NCBI RefSeq assembly: GCF_001506165.1
Contig: NZ_CP011427.1
Coordinates: forward strand, 3,472,001 to 3,536,000
DNA: 64,000 nucleotides
Origin: Pantoea vagans
Lineage (GTDB): Bacteria; Pseudomonadota; Gammaproteobacteria; Enterobacterales; Enterobacteriaceae
Direction of reading: 5' to 3'
The notes under the pieces are model-generated. The model was not told where the DNA came from. It made no database searches and saw nothing but the letters and a program-made list of their open reading frames with translations. Positions 1 through 7,435 of the stretch are shown one piece after another (the first letter of the stretch is position 1; every line of letters begins with the position of its first letter). A program made the position numbers and the translations under genes.

Positions 1-309
1 AAGATAAAGACGGTAGGCTTTCATGAGCGCTTTAATAGGCGGACATTTTTCCGTTTTAATTAAATAGAGGTAAATGTTGTAAAACATGGATGAATGAATA
101 TTTTTCTCCCACGACATAAACCAGTCTTCAGAAAAAGGTAGCATACCTTTGGGAGGAGGACATCCACGTAATTCTTTATATAAACGCAAAAGGCGTCGTC
201 GACTTAATGAGGTTTCAGACTCCAGTACCTGCATCCGCGCACCTAATGCGATCAACTCCATAGCAATATGCATTTCATGCAACTCCTGCAACAAGTTTTT
301 CTCACACAT
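1..309 (-). CDS. flhC: FlhC, flagellar master regulator subunit (N-terminal 103 residues, cut by the window edge)
   Basis: FlhC joins FlhD in the FlhD4C2 complex, which activates class II flagellar promoters with sigma-70. The minus-strand frame opens with ATG at 309-307 and stays open to base 1. It shows the FlhC stretches [30 protein letters not shown] and the [14 protein letters not shown] helix. The zinc-binding cysteines of the C-terminal half lie outside the window, so whether the gene is intact cannot be judged. It starts 10 bp after the flhD stop and is clearly co-transcribed with it. The region is AT-rich compared with the core genes further right. Confidence 0.93.
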   Translation of the reverse strand, partial: MCEKNLLQELHEMHIAMELIALGARMQVLESETSLSRRRLLRLYKELRGCPPPKGMLPFSEDWFMSWEKNIHSSMFYNIYLYLIKTEKCPPIKALMKAYRLYL

Positions 310-319
310 GCCACACCTC

Positions 320-661
320 TTAGCTAACGGTTAGAGATTCTGTATTCAATGAATTAAGCAGGTCGGTTGATAAAATAATTCCAGTGTGAATTTTCTGCAG
401 TGCTTCTATACGTGAATCTTTTGTGAGGTTTTCGATCATCACTTCGTCATTGATTCGCAAACGACAAATAAATTGATTAGTGGCAGACATTTTAATTAAC
501 TGCGGCAATGTCAATGCTTTGATATTATTTAGCGTGGCTTCTGACAAACCCAAACGAAAGCCTGCAGCAAACTTGTCTTGCCTGATCAACTGTTGTGCTA
601 ATAGCAGGTAAGATAAATTCATATCATGGATATGTTGCAAGTACTCATCAAAGTTAGACAT
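320..661 (-). CDS. flhD: FlhD, flagellar master regulator subunit
   Basis: A 113-residue protein, close to the usual FlhD length (116-119). It carries the family core [12 protein letters not shown], then [21 protein letters not shown], and the C-terminal [19 protein letters not shown] helix. FlhD forms the ring that positions FlhC on DNA. The gene is followed by flhC after 10 bp and preceded by fliA, on the same strand, after 276 bp. That gap is AT-rich and probably holds the flhDC promoter; a 63-codon frame inside it (679-870) has no recognisable features. The sequence is clearly FlhD but diverged from the E. coli protein (for example [16 protein letters not shown] instead of RFDSHQTITQLTQDSR), which fits a second flagellar locus better than a simple orthologue. 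Confidence 0.93.
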   Translation of the reverse strand: MSNFDEYLQHIHDMNLSYLLLAQQLIRQDKFAAGFRLGLSEATLNNIKALTLPQLIKMSATNQFICRLRINDEVMIENLTKDSRIEALQKIHTGIILSTDLLNSLNTESLTVS

Positions 662-937
662 TAATACACCTTAATCATTCAGAGCAGAAGTAAGGTAACA
701 GGAAATATCAATTCCTCGTTTAAGGCTGATAAGCGATTTTGCACTGCAATGGAACAGAATTGAAAGCAACGCACAACATAACCGCTTACAGCAATGGGGA
801 AATAGTATCCTTCAGAATTTTTACGACAACCCATAAGAGAAATAACATACGCCAACCAATTGAAAATCAATAGAAATAATATTATTAAATGTTATTAACC
901 ACGATGAAAGTTTTTCCATGAATACAAAAAATAACAA

Positions 938-1651
938 TCACATCGTGTAATCACGATCCATTCTTCTTCGCAACCTTTTTATTGCCAAACTGTGAAGTTG
1001 ACTCACACGAGTTTCTGTGACATTTAGAATCAGGGCTATATCATGCATATTAAGATCATAGTGATAATAGAACTGAAGTATTCGTTGTTCACGTTCAGGG
1101 ATAGAGGCTATATGCTCAGCAATACGCAATGCGAGGTTGTTTTTTATCGATTGATGTACCGGGTCCAGCAATGCATTCTCGTCATCTGGCTGCTCCCAAA
1201 GATCATCATAACTTTCTTGTAATTCATCAATTGATAAAATTTGAATGCTGTTAGTATCAGCCAGCATCTGCTGAAATTCACACAGCGGCACCCCCATACG
1301 CTCAGCGATTTCCATTTCGCTGGCATTTCTCCCATTTTCTTGTTCGAGCTTTTGTATAAGGGCAGAAATTTCTCGCGAATGCTTTCTGATCCGCCGAGGG
1401 ACCCAATCACGATCACGCAGTTCATCCATTAACGCCCATTTTATGCGTTGAGTAATCCAGGCACTCAGTGCCACCCCTTTACGCGCATCAAAACTGTCGA
1501 CAGCAGAGATGAACCCGATAGCTCCCGCCTGAATCAGATCATCGAATTCGATACTGGCTGGAAGGCGTTTTTGTAAACGTAACACCTCCTTCCTCACCAG
1601 ACTCTGATATTTATTCCACAACGTGATTTTATTATCTAAGCCAACATCCAT
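938..1651 (-). CDS. fliA: FliA, flagellar sigma factor sigma-28
   Basis: Sigma-28 directs RNA polymerase to class III flagellar and chemotaxis promoters. The ORF shows region 2 (ASIEFDDLIQAGAIGFI, RIKWALMDELRDRDWVPRR), region 3 (EQENGRNASEMEIAERMGV) and the region 4 helix-turn-helix (MHDIALILNVTETRVSQL, then AIKRLRRR). I chose the ATG at 1651 because AGGG lies 6-7 bases before it and the product then starts MDVGLDNKITLW, like the MDKHSLW of E. coli; an upstream ATG at 1666 is possible. In E. coli K-12 fliA sits with fliZ far from flhDC. Here it is immediately upstream of flhDC on the same strand, so one unit may encode both the master regulator and the late sigma factor. Confidence 0.93.
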   Translation of the reverse strand: MDVGLDNKITLWNKYQSLVRKEVLRLQKRLPASIEFDDLIQAGAIGFISAVDSFDARKGVALSAWITQRIKWALMDELRDRDWVPRRIRKHSREISALIQKLEQENGRNASEMEIAERMGVPLCEFQQMLADTNSIQILSIDELQESYDDLWEQPDDENALLDPVHQSIKNNLALRIAEHIASIPEREQRILQFYYHYDLNMHDIALILNVTETRVSQLHSLAIKRLRRRMDRDYTM

Positions 1652-1753
1652 ATATACCCTACGCATCACATTTCTCAACCAACATTAATTCATTCAAAGT
1701 ATCGGATGAAATTCAGCGTTCACATAGCGCAATAAGACTACGTCAACTTGACT

Positions 1754-1770
1754 AATTCATTTAATGAATT
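1754..1770. promoter_or_regulatory. 17-bp perfect palindrome upstream of fliA (possible operator)
   Basis: The sequence AATTCATTTAATGAATT is a perfect inverted repeat about an axial T, about 100 bp upstream of the fliA start. It looks like a binding site for a dimeric regulator, but the surroundings are AT-rich, so chance is a real alternative. No regulator is identified. Confidence 0.25.
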
Positions 1771-1955
1771 GTCGTGAATTTTAATCATTAAAGTAGTGGC
1801 TAATATTTCTTATTTAAAAAAACCAATACGGAGCCTATTTTTCAGCCAACAATCCTTGGCGTTTATCATGCGGTTTGGCTTTCAGCCGAACGGACTAGGG
1901 TGCAGCCTCATTGCTAAGCATAAAATTGCGCCCCCCGTTTTTCCAACGCATCCAA

Positions 1956-2160
1956 CTACGCTTCTAATCCACCCGCGACCATGGCCGCTCCTGTCACCAC
2001 TGCAAACCCGCGCCTTTGTTCGCCAGCGCGCGCCACTTTCACGGCAGAATTAAGTGCCAGAATATTGGTTTGATTGGCAATACTGTCGATCACACCATTG
2101 ATATCGGCAATATGGCGCTAATTCACGGTGACCTACCCCATGATTTGCTCCACACTCAGC
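1956..2160 (-). pseudogene. Remnant of a methyl-accepting chemotaxis protein (signalling hairpin tip)
   Basis: Read on the minus strand from about 2159, one frame gives the hallmark of the MCP cytoplasmic hairpin: [33 protein letters not shown], preceded by LSVEQIMG and HIADIN. The frame contains in-frame TAG codons (after IMG, after VTVN and at the left end), and no signal, transmembrane or HAMP segments are nearby. Only about 68 codons are recognisable, so the gene is dead. Its position just behind fliA-flhDC suggests it once belonged to a chemotaxis/flagellar cluster here. The rest of 1680-2389 holds no convincing gene. A 24-codon frame at about 2175-2249 (minus strand) has a good ribosome binding site but stops quickly. 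Confidence 0.75.
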
Positions 2161-2260
2161 GTTAAAGCTCAGTGCTATATCAAGCTAATCAGGTACCACA
2201 GAAAATCTAAAGTCTGCTGTGTTAACTCCGCGTAATTAATATCTTCCATGTGTATGCTTT

Positions 2261-2286
2261 GCCCTCCTTTCAAGGGCTTTTTTAGT
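2261..2286 (+). terminator. Weak rho-independent terminator-like hairpin
   Basis: GCCCT, a 7-base loop and AGGGC are followed by TTTTTT. The stem is only five base pairs and no plus-strand gene ends just upstream, so this may be a leftover of lost DNA. Confidence 0.3.
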
Positions 2287-2389
2287 CCAAGGGGCTGCAG
2301 TTTATAGACGAAAAACAGACATCATTATTTGTGACCTCTGGCGCGAATTAGCCGCTCTGGCATTGTTAATAATCGGCAAAAATTATCTA

Positions 2390-3151
2390 ATGAACGATAT
2401 GATATCTCTCGGTTTTTCTGCCACGTTAGTCAGACATAAACGCCTCCTGATCCGTAATCATGATGGGAAGTCTGTGACGCTCCCTGCCAGTGCCGCGCTC
2501 TGTTTAGCGGCACTGGTAGAGGCGCAAGGTGAAGTGTTATCACCGGAACAGCTAATGGATATTGGCTGGCGTCAGGTCGGTTTTGCCGCCACTGAAAACA
2601 GCGTGCGCGTGATGATCAGCAAATTACGTCGTGCGCTGGTGTCGCTGGATCTTGATCAACAGATTCACCTGCTGGCCGTGACACGCAGCGGTTACCGTTT
2701 GATAGTACATACCTCAGATCCTGAGGATCTTCCTCCCTGCCCAGCGCCGCTCGATGCCCACCAACCCGAAGTTCAGCCTTTCCGCTGGCAACGCGCGCTG
2801 TCGATGACCCTTGGCGGCATTGTTGCCGGTATCGCGACAGGGTTGGTCGCACAACACTTATGGCTTCTCACACCCAAAAAAATCGATTTTGTCACCTGGC
2901 ATGGTGGGGCGGTGTCGGTTGAGAGCCGGGTATGGGTGCCGAAGCATCAGCAAACGCACCATGAACTGATTGAAGCCACACTGCTGACCTACACACGCTA
3001 TGTTTTGGGCCCCGATCGGCCCGCTGCTCGGGAGTTGTATATCACGCTGGGTATCGCCAGCTCCCATCATCATCAAGGCTTGATCGCCTGTCACCAACCT
3101 TTGCAGGAAGCCAACAATGGGTGTGAATCCTACTATTTCCGGGTTAATTAA
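2390..3151 (+). CDS. ToxR/CadC-like membrane-anchored winged-helix regulator
   Basis: Residue numbers count from the upstream TTG at 2363; the first ATG is at 2390, and neither has a clear ribosome binding site. Residues ~15-115 form an OmpR/PhoB-type winged helix (VTLPASAALCLAALVEAQGE, ENSVRVMISKLRRAL, TRSGYRLI). A proline-rich linker follows, then one membrane segment at about 146-169 and a periplasmic tail of about 90 residues with two cysteines (243 and 254) that could form a disulphide. This is the layout of ToxR, CadC and PsaE: cytoplasmic DNA binding with periplasmic sensing. It overlaps the next gene by 35 bp, and that gene encodes a small membrane protein, as in the ToxR-ToxS and PsaE-PsaF pairs. 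The regulated genes are not evident; such pairs often control fimbriae or surface structures. Confidence 0.8.
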   Translation: MNDMISLGFSATLVRHKRLLIRNHDGKSVTLPASAALCLAALVEAQGEVLSPEQLMDIGWRQVGFAATENSVRVMISKLRRALVSLDLDQQIHLLAVTRSGYRLIVHTSDPEDLPPCPAPLDAHQPEVQPFRWQRALSMTLGGIVAGIATGLVAQHLWLLTPKKIDFVTWHGGAVSVESRVWVPKHQQTHHELIEATLLTYTRYVLGPDRPAARELYITLGIASSHHHQGLIACHQPLQEANNGCESYYFRVN

Positions 3152-3641
3152 ATTTCCACTTAGCGCGCTGTTTCTGGGTGGTTTTCTCCTCGCGCTGACC
3201 ATCATTATCGGGCGGTGGTGGCTGATCTCATCCCAGCAAGCGCAATGCAGTTTCCCCCTGGCGTTTTATGACATCAAAAACCAACAGGAGGTGGTGCTGA
3301 CACAAGGCATTTATCGCAGCTATCGTGATGGTTTTTATCACGGTCACACCAGTTATATCGGCACATTGTCGCGCTTTATCGATGGTGTGCCGATCGCGCC
3401 GGTGACCCATATCAATCGCGCCATCTGGTTTGAGCACAAATTCCATTACAACCTTTTGAAAATTAAGGCCACACATCTCAGTCGGGGGTTGGGGGACAAG
3501 AGTCATGACGACGACGTCAGAGAGTATGTGTTCCCCCATATCCAGTTAGGCGATATCAGCGTCATTGGCCTCTATCTGTTGAACGGCAAGGTACTGGCCT
3601 CTGGCACCGAGAATACACCGCGCAACATCTGCATCAGGTAG
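3117..3641 (+). CDS. Small membrane protein, probable ToxS/PsaF-like partner of the upstream regulator
   Basis: The 174-residue product has one hydrophobic segment near the N-terminus (about residues 12-37, containing LSALFLGGFLLALTIIIG) followed by a periplasmic-type domain of about 135 residues. That is the topology of ToxS-like partners that protect or modulate the periplasmic end of ToxR-like regulators. The ATG at 3117 lies inside the last 35 bases of the regulator gene, behind an AGGAAG ribosome binding site, so the two are translationally coupled. I do not recognise a named family from sequence alone; the assignment rests on topology and gene arrangement. Confidence 0.65.
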   Translation: MGVNPTISGLIKFPLSALFLGGFLLALTIIIGRWWLISSQQAQCSFPLAFYDIKNQQEVVLTQGIYRSYRDGFYHGHTSYIGTLSRFIDGVPIAPVTHINRAIWFEHKFHYNLLKIKATHLSRGLGDKSHDDDVREYVFPHIQLGDISVIGLYLLNGKVLASGTENTPRNICIR

Positions 3642-3682
3642 CGCCGGGTTAACGCAGTGCGGCCACAAAGTGCGAAAGGCAG

Positions 3683-4081
3683 GTGAAAATATGCGCCATC
3701 AGTTGTGTAAAGAGAGGTGCCAGCGTGACGGTGTTTAGGAACATCGCTATTAAATTGAGAAAGCGCGCAGTAACCGGCATGTTATCGATGCTGAAAAGCC
3801 GCCCGGTGCAGCTTGCTACTGCGCCACCAGCAGGAATGATTGCCACGAAACTGGCCTGCCGCATTACCACTGACGGCAAGGTGCCAATGGGGTTTCAGGT
3901 ACGGGTGTGCGGTGGCAACCGCTGTGTGCGTTTGTCCGGTTTAAGCGGTGAAATGGTGCTCCCCGCAGGATTCCCGGCTGGCGGGCCACTGTGGTTTGAG
4001 TATGTTTCAACGGTGCGCGGCGTGATTGCGCCTGCGGTGACGATTTTGAGTAATCAGGTGACTGTGGGGTATGTGTGGTAA
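3683..4081 (+). pseudogene. flhE-like ORF lacking its signal peptide (probable remnant)
   Basis: The C-terminal two thirds match the pattern of FlhE, a periplasmic flagellar protein. GFQVRVCGGNRCVRLSGLSG aligns with E. coli GLRVRLCSQSRCVELEGQSG, and IAPAVTILSNQVTVGYVW aligns with LIPALKVQQNEVIVNYR. The first about 35 codons, opening with GTG at 3683, form neither a signal peptide nor the mature FlhE start, so the 5' end looks eroded or replaced. Functional FlhE is exported; without a signal peptide this product would not reach its site. flhE normally follows flhB-flhA, which are absent. With the chemotaxis-receptor remnant and fliA-flhDC, it suggests a larger flagellar cluster once stood here. 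Confidence 0.55.
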
Positions 4082-4128
4082 GCGGGCGCTTTACTGCGCC
4101 CCACGGCTAATATCGAGAAGTCATCGCG

Positions 4129-4515
4129 CTACTTTGCCAGCATCGCTTTTGCTCGATTTAGCTCATCACGTGCGTCATCCAGTTTGCGCTGCTGCTTCTC
4201 AATTTTCTCGTGGCGACCATCGGCTTGTGCTTCACGCAACGACTGTTCACGCTCCTGCACCTTCTGCTGTTTTTCCGCCACTTTCTCCTGGCGCGCTTTA
4301 AGTAAACCACTGTCTGTGCAGTGTTCACTATTTTCACGCAGTGCTTTCTCCAATCCTGCAATACGCGCCTTATTGCCCTGCTCACGTGCCATTGAAAGCT
4401 CTTGCTGAATCTCCTGCTTTTTAGCTTCACAACCGGTTGTGTCATTGGCCGCTTGTGCAGACATCACCGTCAGCGAAGTCACTAAAACTGAAAGAGAAAT
4501 TAATACCTTTTTCAT
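4129..4515 (-). CDS. yqjC: YqjC-like periplasmic DUF1090 protein
   Basis: A signal peptide (KKVLISLSVLVTSLTVMSAQA, cleaved before ANDTTGCEAK) is followed by a highly charged, helical, coiled-coil-like domain. That domain has two cysteines (TGCEAKKQEIQQEL and NSEHCTDSGLL), the mark of DUF1090/YqjC proteins. The function is unknown. The frame is open further upstream, but the ATG at 4515, preceded by GGG at a spacing of six, makes the signal peptide start correctly; the ATG one codon earlier is equivalent. In E. coli yqjC lies with yqjD, yqjE and yqjK; here it stands alone between the flagellar remnants and a tRNA gene. Confidence 0.8.
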   Translation of the reverse strand: MKKVLISLSVLVTSLTVMSAQAANDTTGCEAKKQEIQQELSMAREQGNKARIAGLEKALRENSEHCTDSGLLKARQEKVAEKQQKVQEREQSLREAQADGRHEKIEKQQRKLDDARDELNRAKAMLAK

Positions 4516-4635
4516 CATGTACCCAGTGTTTAATAATAGAGGAGCGATTATAAGGATTGTTCTTAACAGGTTCTTAAGGGTGATCAATTTCAGGCAAATA
4601 AGGGAGACGGGATGTGTCAGGGAGATAATTCAGGC

Positions 4636-4661
4636 AAAAAAAAAGCCGCTCATAAGCGACT
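4636..4661 (-). terminator. Rho-independent terminator of the tRNA-Leu gene
   Basis: Read on the minus strand, AGTCGCT, a short loop and AGCGGCT are followed by a run of nine T. It sits about 20 bases downstream of the tRNA 3' end and will end its transcript. Confidence 0.8.
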
Positions 4662-4681
4662 TAATTTTTTGCATCAATCGA

Positions 4682-4766
4682 TGGTGCCGAAGGCCGGACT
4701 CGAACCGGCACGTATCTCTACGGTTGATTTTGAATCAACTGCGTCTACCGATTTCGCCACTTCGGC
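4682..4766 (-). tRNA. leuX: tRNA-Leu (anticodon CAA)
   Basis: The 85-nt minus-strand sequence starts GCCGAAGTGGCGAAATCGG, has the D-loop GGTAGACGCA, anticodon stem-loop GTTGA-TTCAAAA-TCAAC (anticodon CAA), a long variable arm, the T-loop GGTTCGAGTCC, and an encoded CCA end. Length and sequence match E. coli leuX almost exactly. leuX genes are frequent integration sites. The 3' end faces the accessory, AT-rich left side of the window, which makes this a candidate island boundary. Confidence 0.97.
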
Positions 4767-4941
4767 ACTGAAGAGGATGCGGAAAACGTTGGGGATTATA
4801 CCGTTACGAACGAAGTGCGCAACTGGAATCAACAGGGTTGTGCGCTAAGCGTTGAAAAAATCAGCACTCTGAGTGCGAATACAGCAGTCAGAGTCCTCAA
4901 GCAGGGTAATTTTCCGTTTTGTGCATCGGGAAAAGCATCTG

Positions 4942-4976
4942 TGTAGGCAGCGGGCGGCCTAAAGGTCGCCCCTACA
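4942..4976. repeat. Intergenic palindromic element, copy 1 (single hairpin)
   Basis: TGTAGG and CCTACA flank a GGGCGGCC-TAAA-GGTCGCCC hairpin. It is a member of the family described under findings. The rest of the 345-bp gap between the tRNA and yjjA (4767-5112) shows no other feature except the presumed yjjA promoter. Confidence 0.6.
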
Positions 4977-5112
4977 AGACTGGAGCCCACACTGGAAAAA
5001 CCAGAACACTCCCAAAGTGCCGCACTCCCCTCTTTGATTTGGAACTTTCCTGGCATTCATGGTTCATAACCCAAACTGACAGTGTCAGATGTATAAAGAC
5101 AACGAGGTTGAG

Positions 5113-5628
5113 ATGATTAAAGTAGCGAAAGGCCCAATTTGGGGATTGGGGATCGCGGCAGCACTGGTTGCTGGAAGCGCATCAGCGGCGAGCTGGCAGG
5201 ATCAACTGAGCAGCGCGGCGTCGCAGCTGTCTCAGCAAAACAATAGCACCTCTACCACCAGCAGCACACAGAACGGCGGTCTGTCACTTTCGTCGCTGAC
5301 TGGATTGCTGAATGGCGGTGATAAAGCGGTTAGCGCTAACAGCATGACGAATGCCGCAGGCGTGATGTCTTACTGCGTGCAACACAACGTGGTGGATAAC
5401 AACGTGGCATCGGTGAAGGATCAGGTCCTGAGCAAGCTCGGTCTGAGCAGCACCACCGCGCAAGAGCAGAAAACCGATTACCAGCAGGGTCTGCAAGGTT
5501 TGCTGAACACCGGCAACGGCCAGCAGCTGAACCTGCAGAGCCTGAGCAATTCACCGATGGGTGAGAAGGTGAAGACAAAAGCCTGTGATGTGGTTCTTAA
5601 GCAGGGCAAGAAGTACATCGGCATGTAA
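5113..5628 (+). CDS. yjjA: YjjA-like secreted DUF2501 protein
   Basis: A 171-residue protein with a signal peptide ending ...LVAGSASA-ASW, a Ser/Gln/Thr-rich segment (about residues 25-60), and a conserved domain with two cysteines (VMSYCVQHNVV and KTKACDVVLKQGKKYIGM) typical of DUF2501/YjjA. The function is unknown; it is predicted to be periplasmic. I start at the ATG at 5113 because CGAGG lies 5 bases upstream and this places the signal peptide at the very N-terminus; an upstream in-frame ATG at 5089 would add eight charged residues before it. A strong terminator follows at 5745. Confidence 0.88.
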   Translation: MIKVAKGPIWGLGIAAALVAGSASAASWQDQLSSAASQLSQQNNSTSTTSSTQNGGLSLSSLTGLLNGGDKAVSANSMTNAAGVMSYCVQHNVVDNNVASVKDQVLSKLGLSSTTAQEQKTDYQQGLQGLLNTGNGQQLNLQSLSNSPMGEKVKTKACDVVLKQGKKYIGM

Positions 5629-5744
5629 TATCCGCCATCATTCAAGGCGCAGGTGCGTTGGCTGCTCTCGTTCCCCCGAGCTCATCGGGAGTCTCTCGGT
5701 TGCTGCCTGCCTGCATCATGAATGGTTTGGGATAGCAATATTCT

Positions 5745-5773
5745 GGCGCGAGCTGTCCCTCGCGCCTTTTTTT
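5745..5773 (+). terminator. Rho-independent terminator of yjjA
   Basis: GGCGCGAG, a 6-base loop and CTCGCGCC (perfect 8-bp stem) are followed by seven T. Confidence 0.9.
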
Positions 5774-5780
5774 GTCTTCA

Positions 5781-5836
5781 GCGCAATAAATTGCGCCGCT
5801 ACGGTTATATTGTAGGCGCGTCCGATAGCGACGACG
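5781..5836. repeat. Intergenic palindromic element, copy 2 (two hairpins)
   Basis: The GCGCAATAAATTGCGC hairpin and CGCTAC are followed after 10 bases by GTAGG and a second, imperfect hairpin. It lies just before the 3' end of the MocR gene. Confidence 0.5.
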
Positions 5837-5884
5837 GGTGGCCTGAAGTTCGCGCCCTAAAAAATGTGGCGTCCAACACCGTGG

Positions 5885-7261
5885 CTACTGCATCAAATCA
5901 TGCGTTTCCGCCGCCACGCGTTCCAATACTCCCACCGCTTGCTCATAGGATTGGATATTGGTGTAGCCAATCACCAGCCCGTAGCGCTTTTGTGTTTGTG
6001 TATACCAACCGGAAAGCGGTAATACGCGCAGTTGGTGGCGCTGCCAAATCTCCGCCAGTGCCACGTCCTGAATGCCCCGTTGCAGGAAGGCGACGATGTG
6101 CATGCCGCCATCGGTCAGTTCAAACTCAAACAGCTGGGGAAAACATTGCTGGAGCGCATCCAGCATCATGCGGCGTCGTTGCTGATACAGTGTGCGCATC
6201 TTCTTGATGTGACGATAGAAATGCCCTTCACTAAGAAACTCCGACAGAATTTTTTGCGGCAGCAGCGGCATGCCGGTTTCCAGGATTTCACCCAGCTCAC
6301 GGAAGCGCTCAATGGTCTCTTGCGGCATCACCAGGTAACCGACGCGCATAGCGGGCATCATGGTTTTGCTGAAGGTGCCGGTGTAAATCACGCGATCGTG
6401 CGCATCCAGGCTTTTTAGCGCGGGGATCACTTTGCGCGTGTAGTGAAACTCTCCGTCGTAATCATCCTCAATGATCCAACTCTGATTCTGCTGCGCCCAC
6501 TCCAGCAACTGATGCTTGCGCGGCAACGAGAGCGTGACAGCCAGCGGGCTGTGATGTGTCGGCGTCACCACCGCAAAGCGTGCGTCTGAGTGATAGCGTT
6601 GCAAATAATCAACATCAACGCCTTCACGATCGACTGGCACGTAGTGCAGATTAGGTGCGATGCGCTTCAACAGTTTCTGGCCAAAGAAGTAGCCAGGATC
6701 TTCAAACAACACCTTGTCATGAGGATGCGCTAACACCGCCAGAATCAGCCGCAGATTCGCGCGGTAGCCGGTGGTGATGAAGATCTGCTCCGGCTGGCAG
6801 TTCAGGCCGCGCGAAATATTCAGATAACTGGCAATGGCTGCACGCAGCGGCTGATAGCCCATGACCGAAGGCATGATCATCTCGTCCGGACGCAGTGTGC
6901 GCGCCGCTTTACCCGAAATCAGCAGCCACTTTTTGTGCGGAAACTCATCCAAGGCTGGAATACCCAGCCGCAGCTCGCCTTTGCTTTCAATCACCGGACG
7001 CTCAAGACGGGCGGGCTCTGGCGCAGGTGAGACCGGTGACGCATCGCCGAGATTGAGTGCGGGATTCACACGCGTACCTCTGGCGCCCTGGCTCACGAAA
7101 TACCCTTCCCCGATCAGGATTTCATAGGCGGCTTCGACGGTTTTCCGCGCCACTTGCAGTTCACTGGCCAGCACCCGGATCGCAGGCACGCGATCGCCCG
7201 GCTTCAAGCGCCCTGCCACAATCTGATCGCGATAACGTGTATAGATCTCTTTGTAACCCAT
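5885..7261 (-). CDS. MocR/PdxR-type regulator (GntR winged helix fused to a PLP aminotransferase fold)
   Basis: Residues ~1-70 form a GntR winged helix (KEIYTRYRDQIVAGRLKPGD, RVPAIRVLASEL, ARKTVEAAYEILIGEGYF). Residues ~110-458 are a class I aminotransferase-like domain with the PLP-lysine motif TGTFSKTMMP (Lys about 299) and the cofactor aspartate region IEDDYDGEF. MocR proteins bind PLP or an aldimine and regulate neighbouring, usually divergent, genes. The divergent neighbours are an azoreductase and an AhpD-like protein, so these are the likely targets; the ligand cannot be deduced. I start at the ATG at 7261 because GAAGGAC lies about 6 bases before it; an in-frame ATG 30 bases upstream has no comparable site. 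Confidence 0.88.
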   Translation of the reverse strand: MGYKEIYTRYRDQIVAGRLKPGDRVPAIRVLASELQVARKTVEAAYEILIGEGYFVSQGARGTRVNPALNLGDASPVSPAPEPARLERPVIESKGELRLGIPALDEFPHKKWLLISGKAARTLRPDEMIMPSVMGYQPLRAAIASYLNISRGLNCQPEQIFITTGYRANLRLILAVLAHPHDKVLFEDPGYFFGQKLLKRIAPNLHYVPVDREGVDVDYLQRYHSDARFAVVTPTHHSPLAVTLSLPRKHQLLEWAQQNQSWIIEDDYDGEFHYTRKVIPALKSLDAHDRVIYTGTFSKTMMPAMRVGYLVMPQETIERFRELGEILETGMPLLPQKILSEFLSEGHFYRHIKKMRTLYQQRRRMMLDALQQCFPQLFEFELTDGGMHIVAFLQRGIQDVALAEIWQRHQLRVLPLSGWYTQTQKRYGLVIGYTNIQSYEQAVGVLERVAAETHDLMQ

Positions 7262-7283
7262 CTGATGTCCTTCGCGAAACACA

Positions 7284-7306
7284 GTGCGCATAAATGCGCA
7301 CCCTAC
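7284..7306. repeat. Intergenic palindromic element, copy 3 (single hairpin)
   Basis: TGCGCATAAATGCGCA is a near-perfect hairpin, followed by CCCTAC. It lies in the divergent promoter region of the MocR regulator and the azoreductase, 20-45 bp upstream of the regulator start, so it could touch the regulator's leader RNA. Confidence 0.6.
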
Positions 7307-7435
7307 AAAATGAGTGCTTGAATGAATAAGAGACAGAACATGTCCTACCTGTTTTTGCCGATATTGACCCTTTTCCCTCAGACATAGAAGTTTAAGATGC
7401 CTGCACTTGACGCGCTATCTCATTAAGGGGAATTC

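Noticed and set aside
679..870. 63-codon minus-strand ORF between fliA and flhD
   Set aside because: No ribosome binding site or homology; it lies in the presumed flhDC promoter and leader region.
1796..2053. 85-codon plus-strand ORF
   Set aside because: It crosses the minus-strand MCP remnant and its translation (proline- and leucine-rich, ending in LSRQN) is not protein-like.
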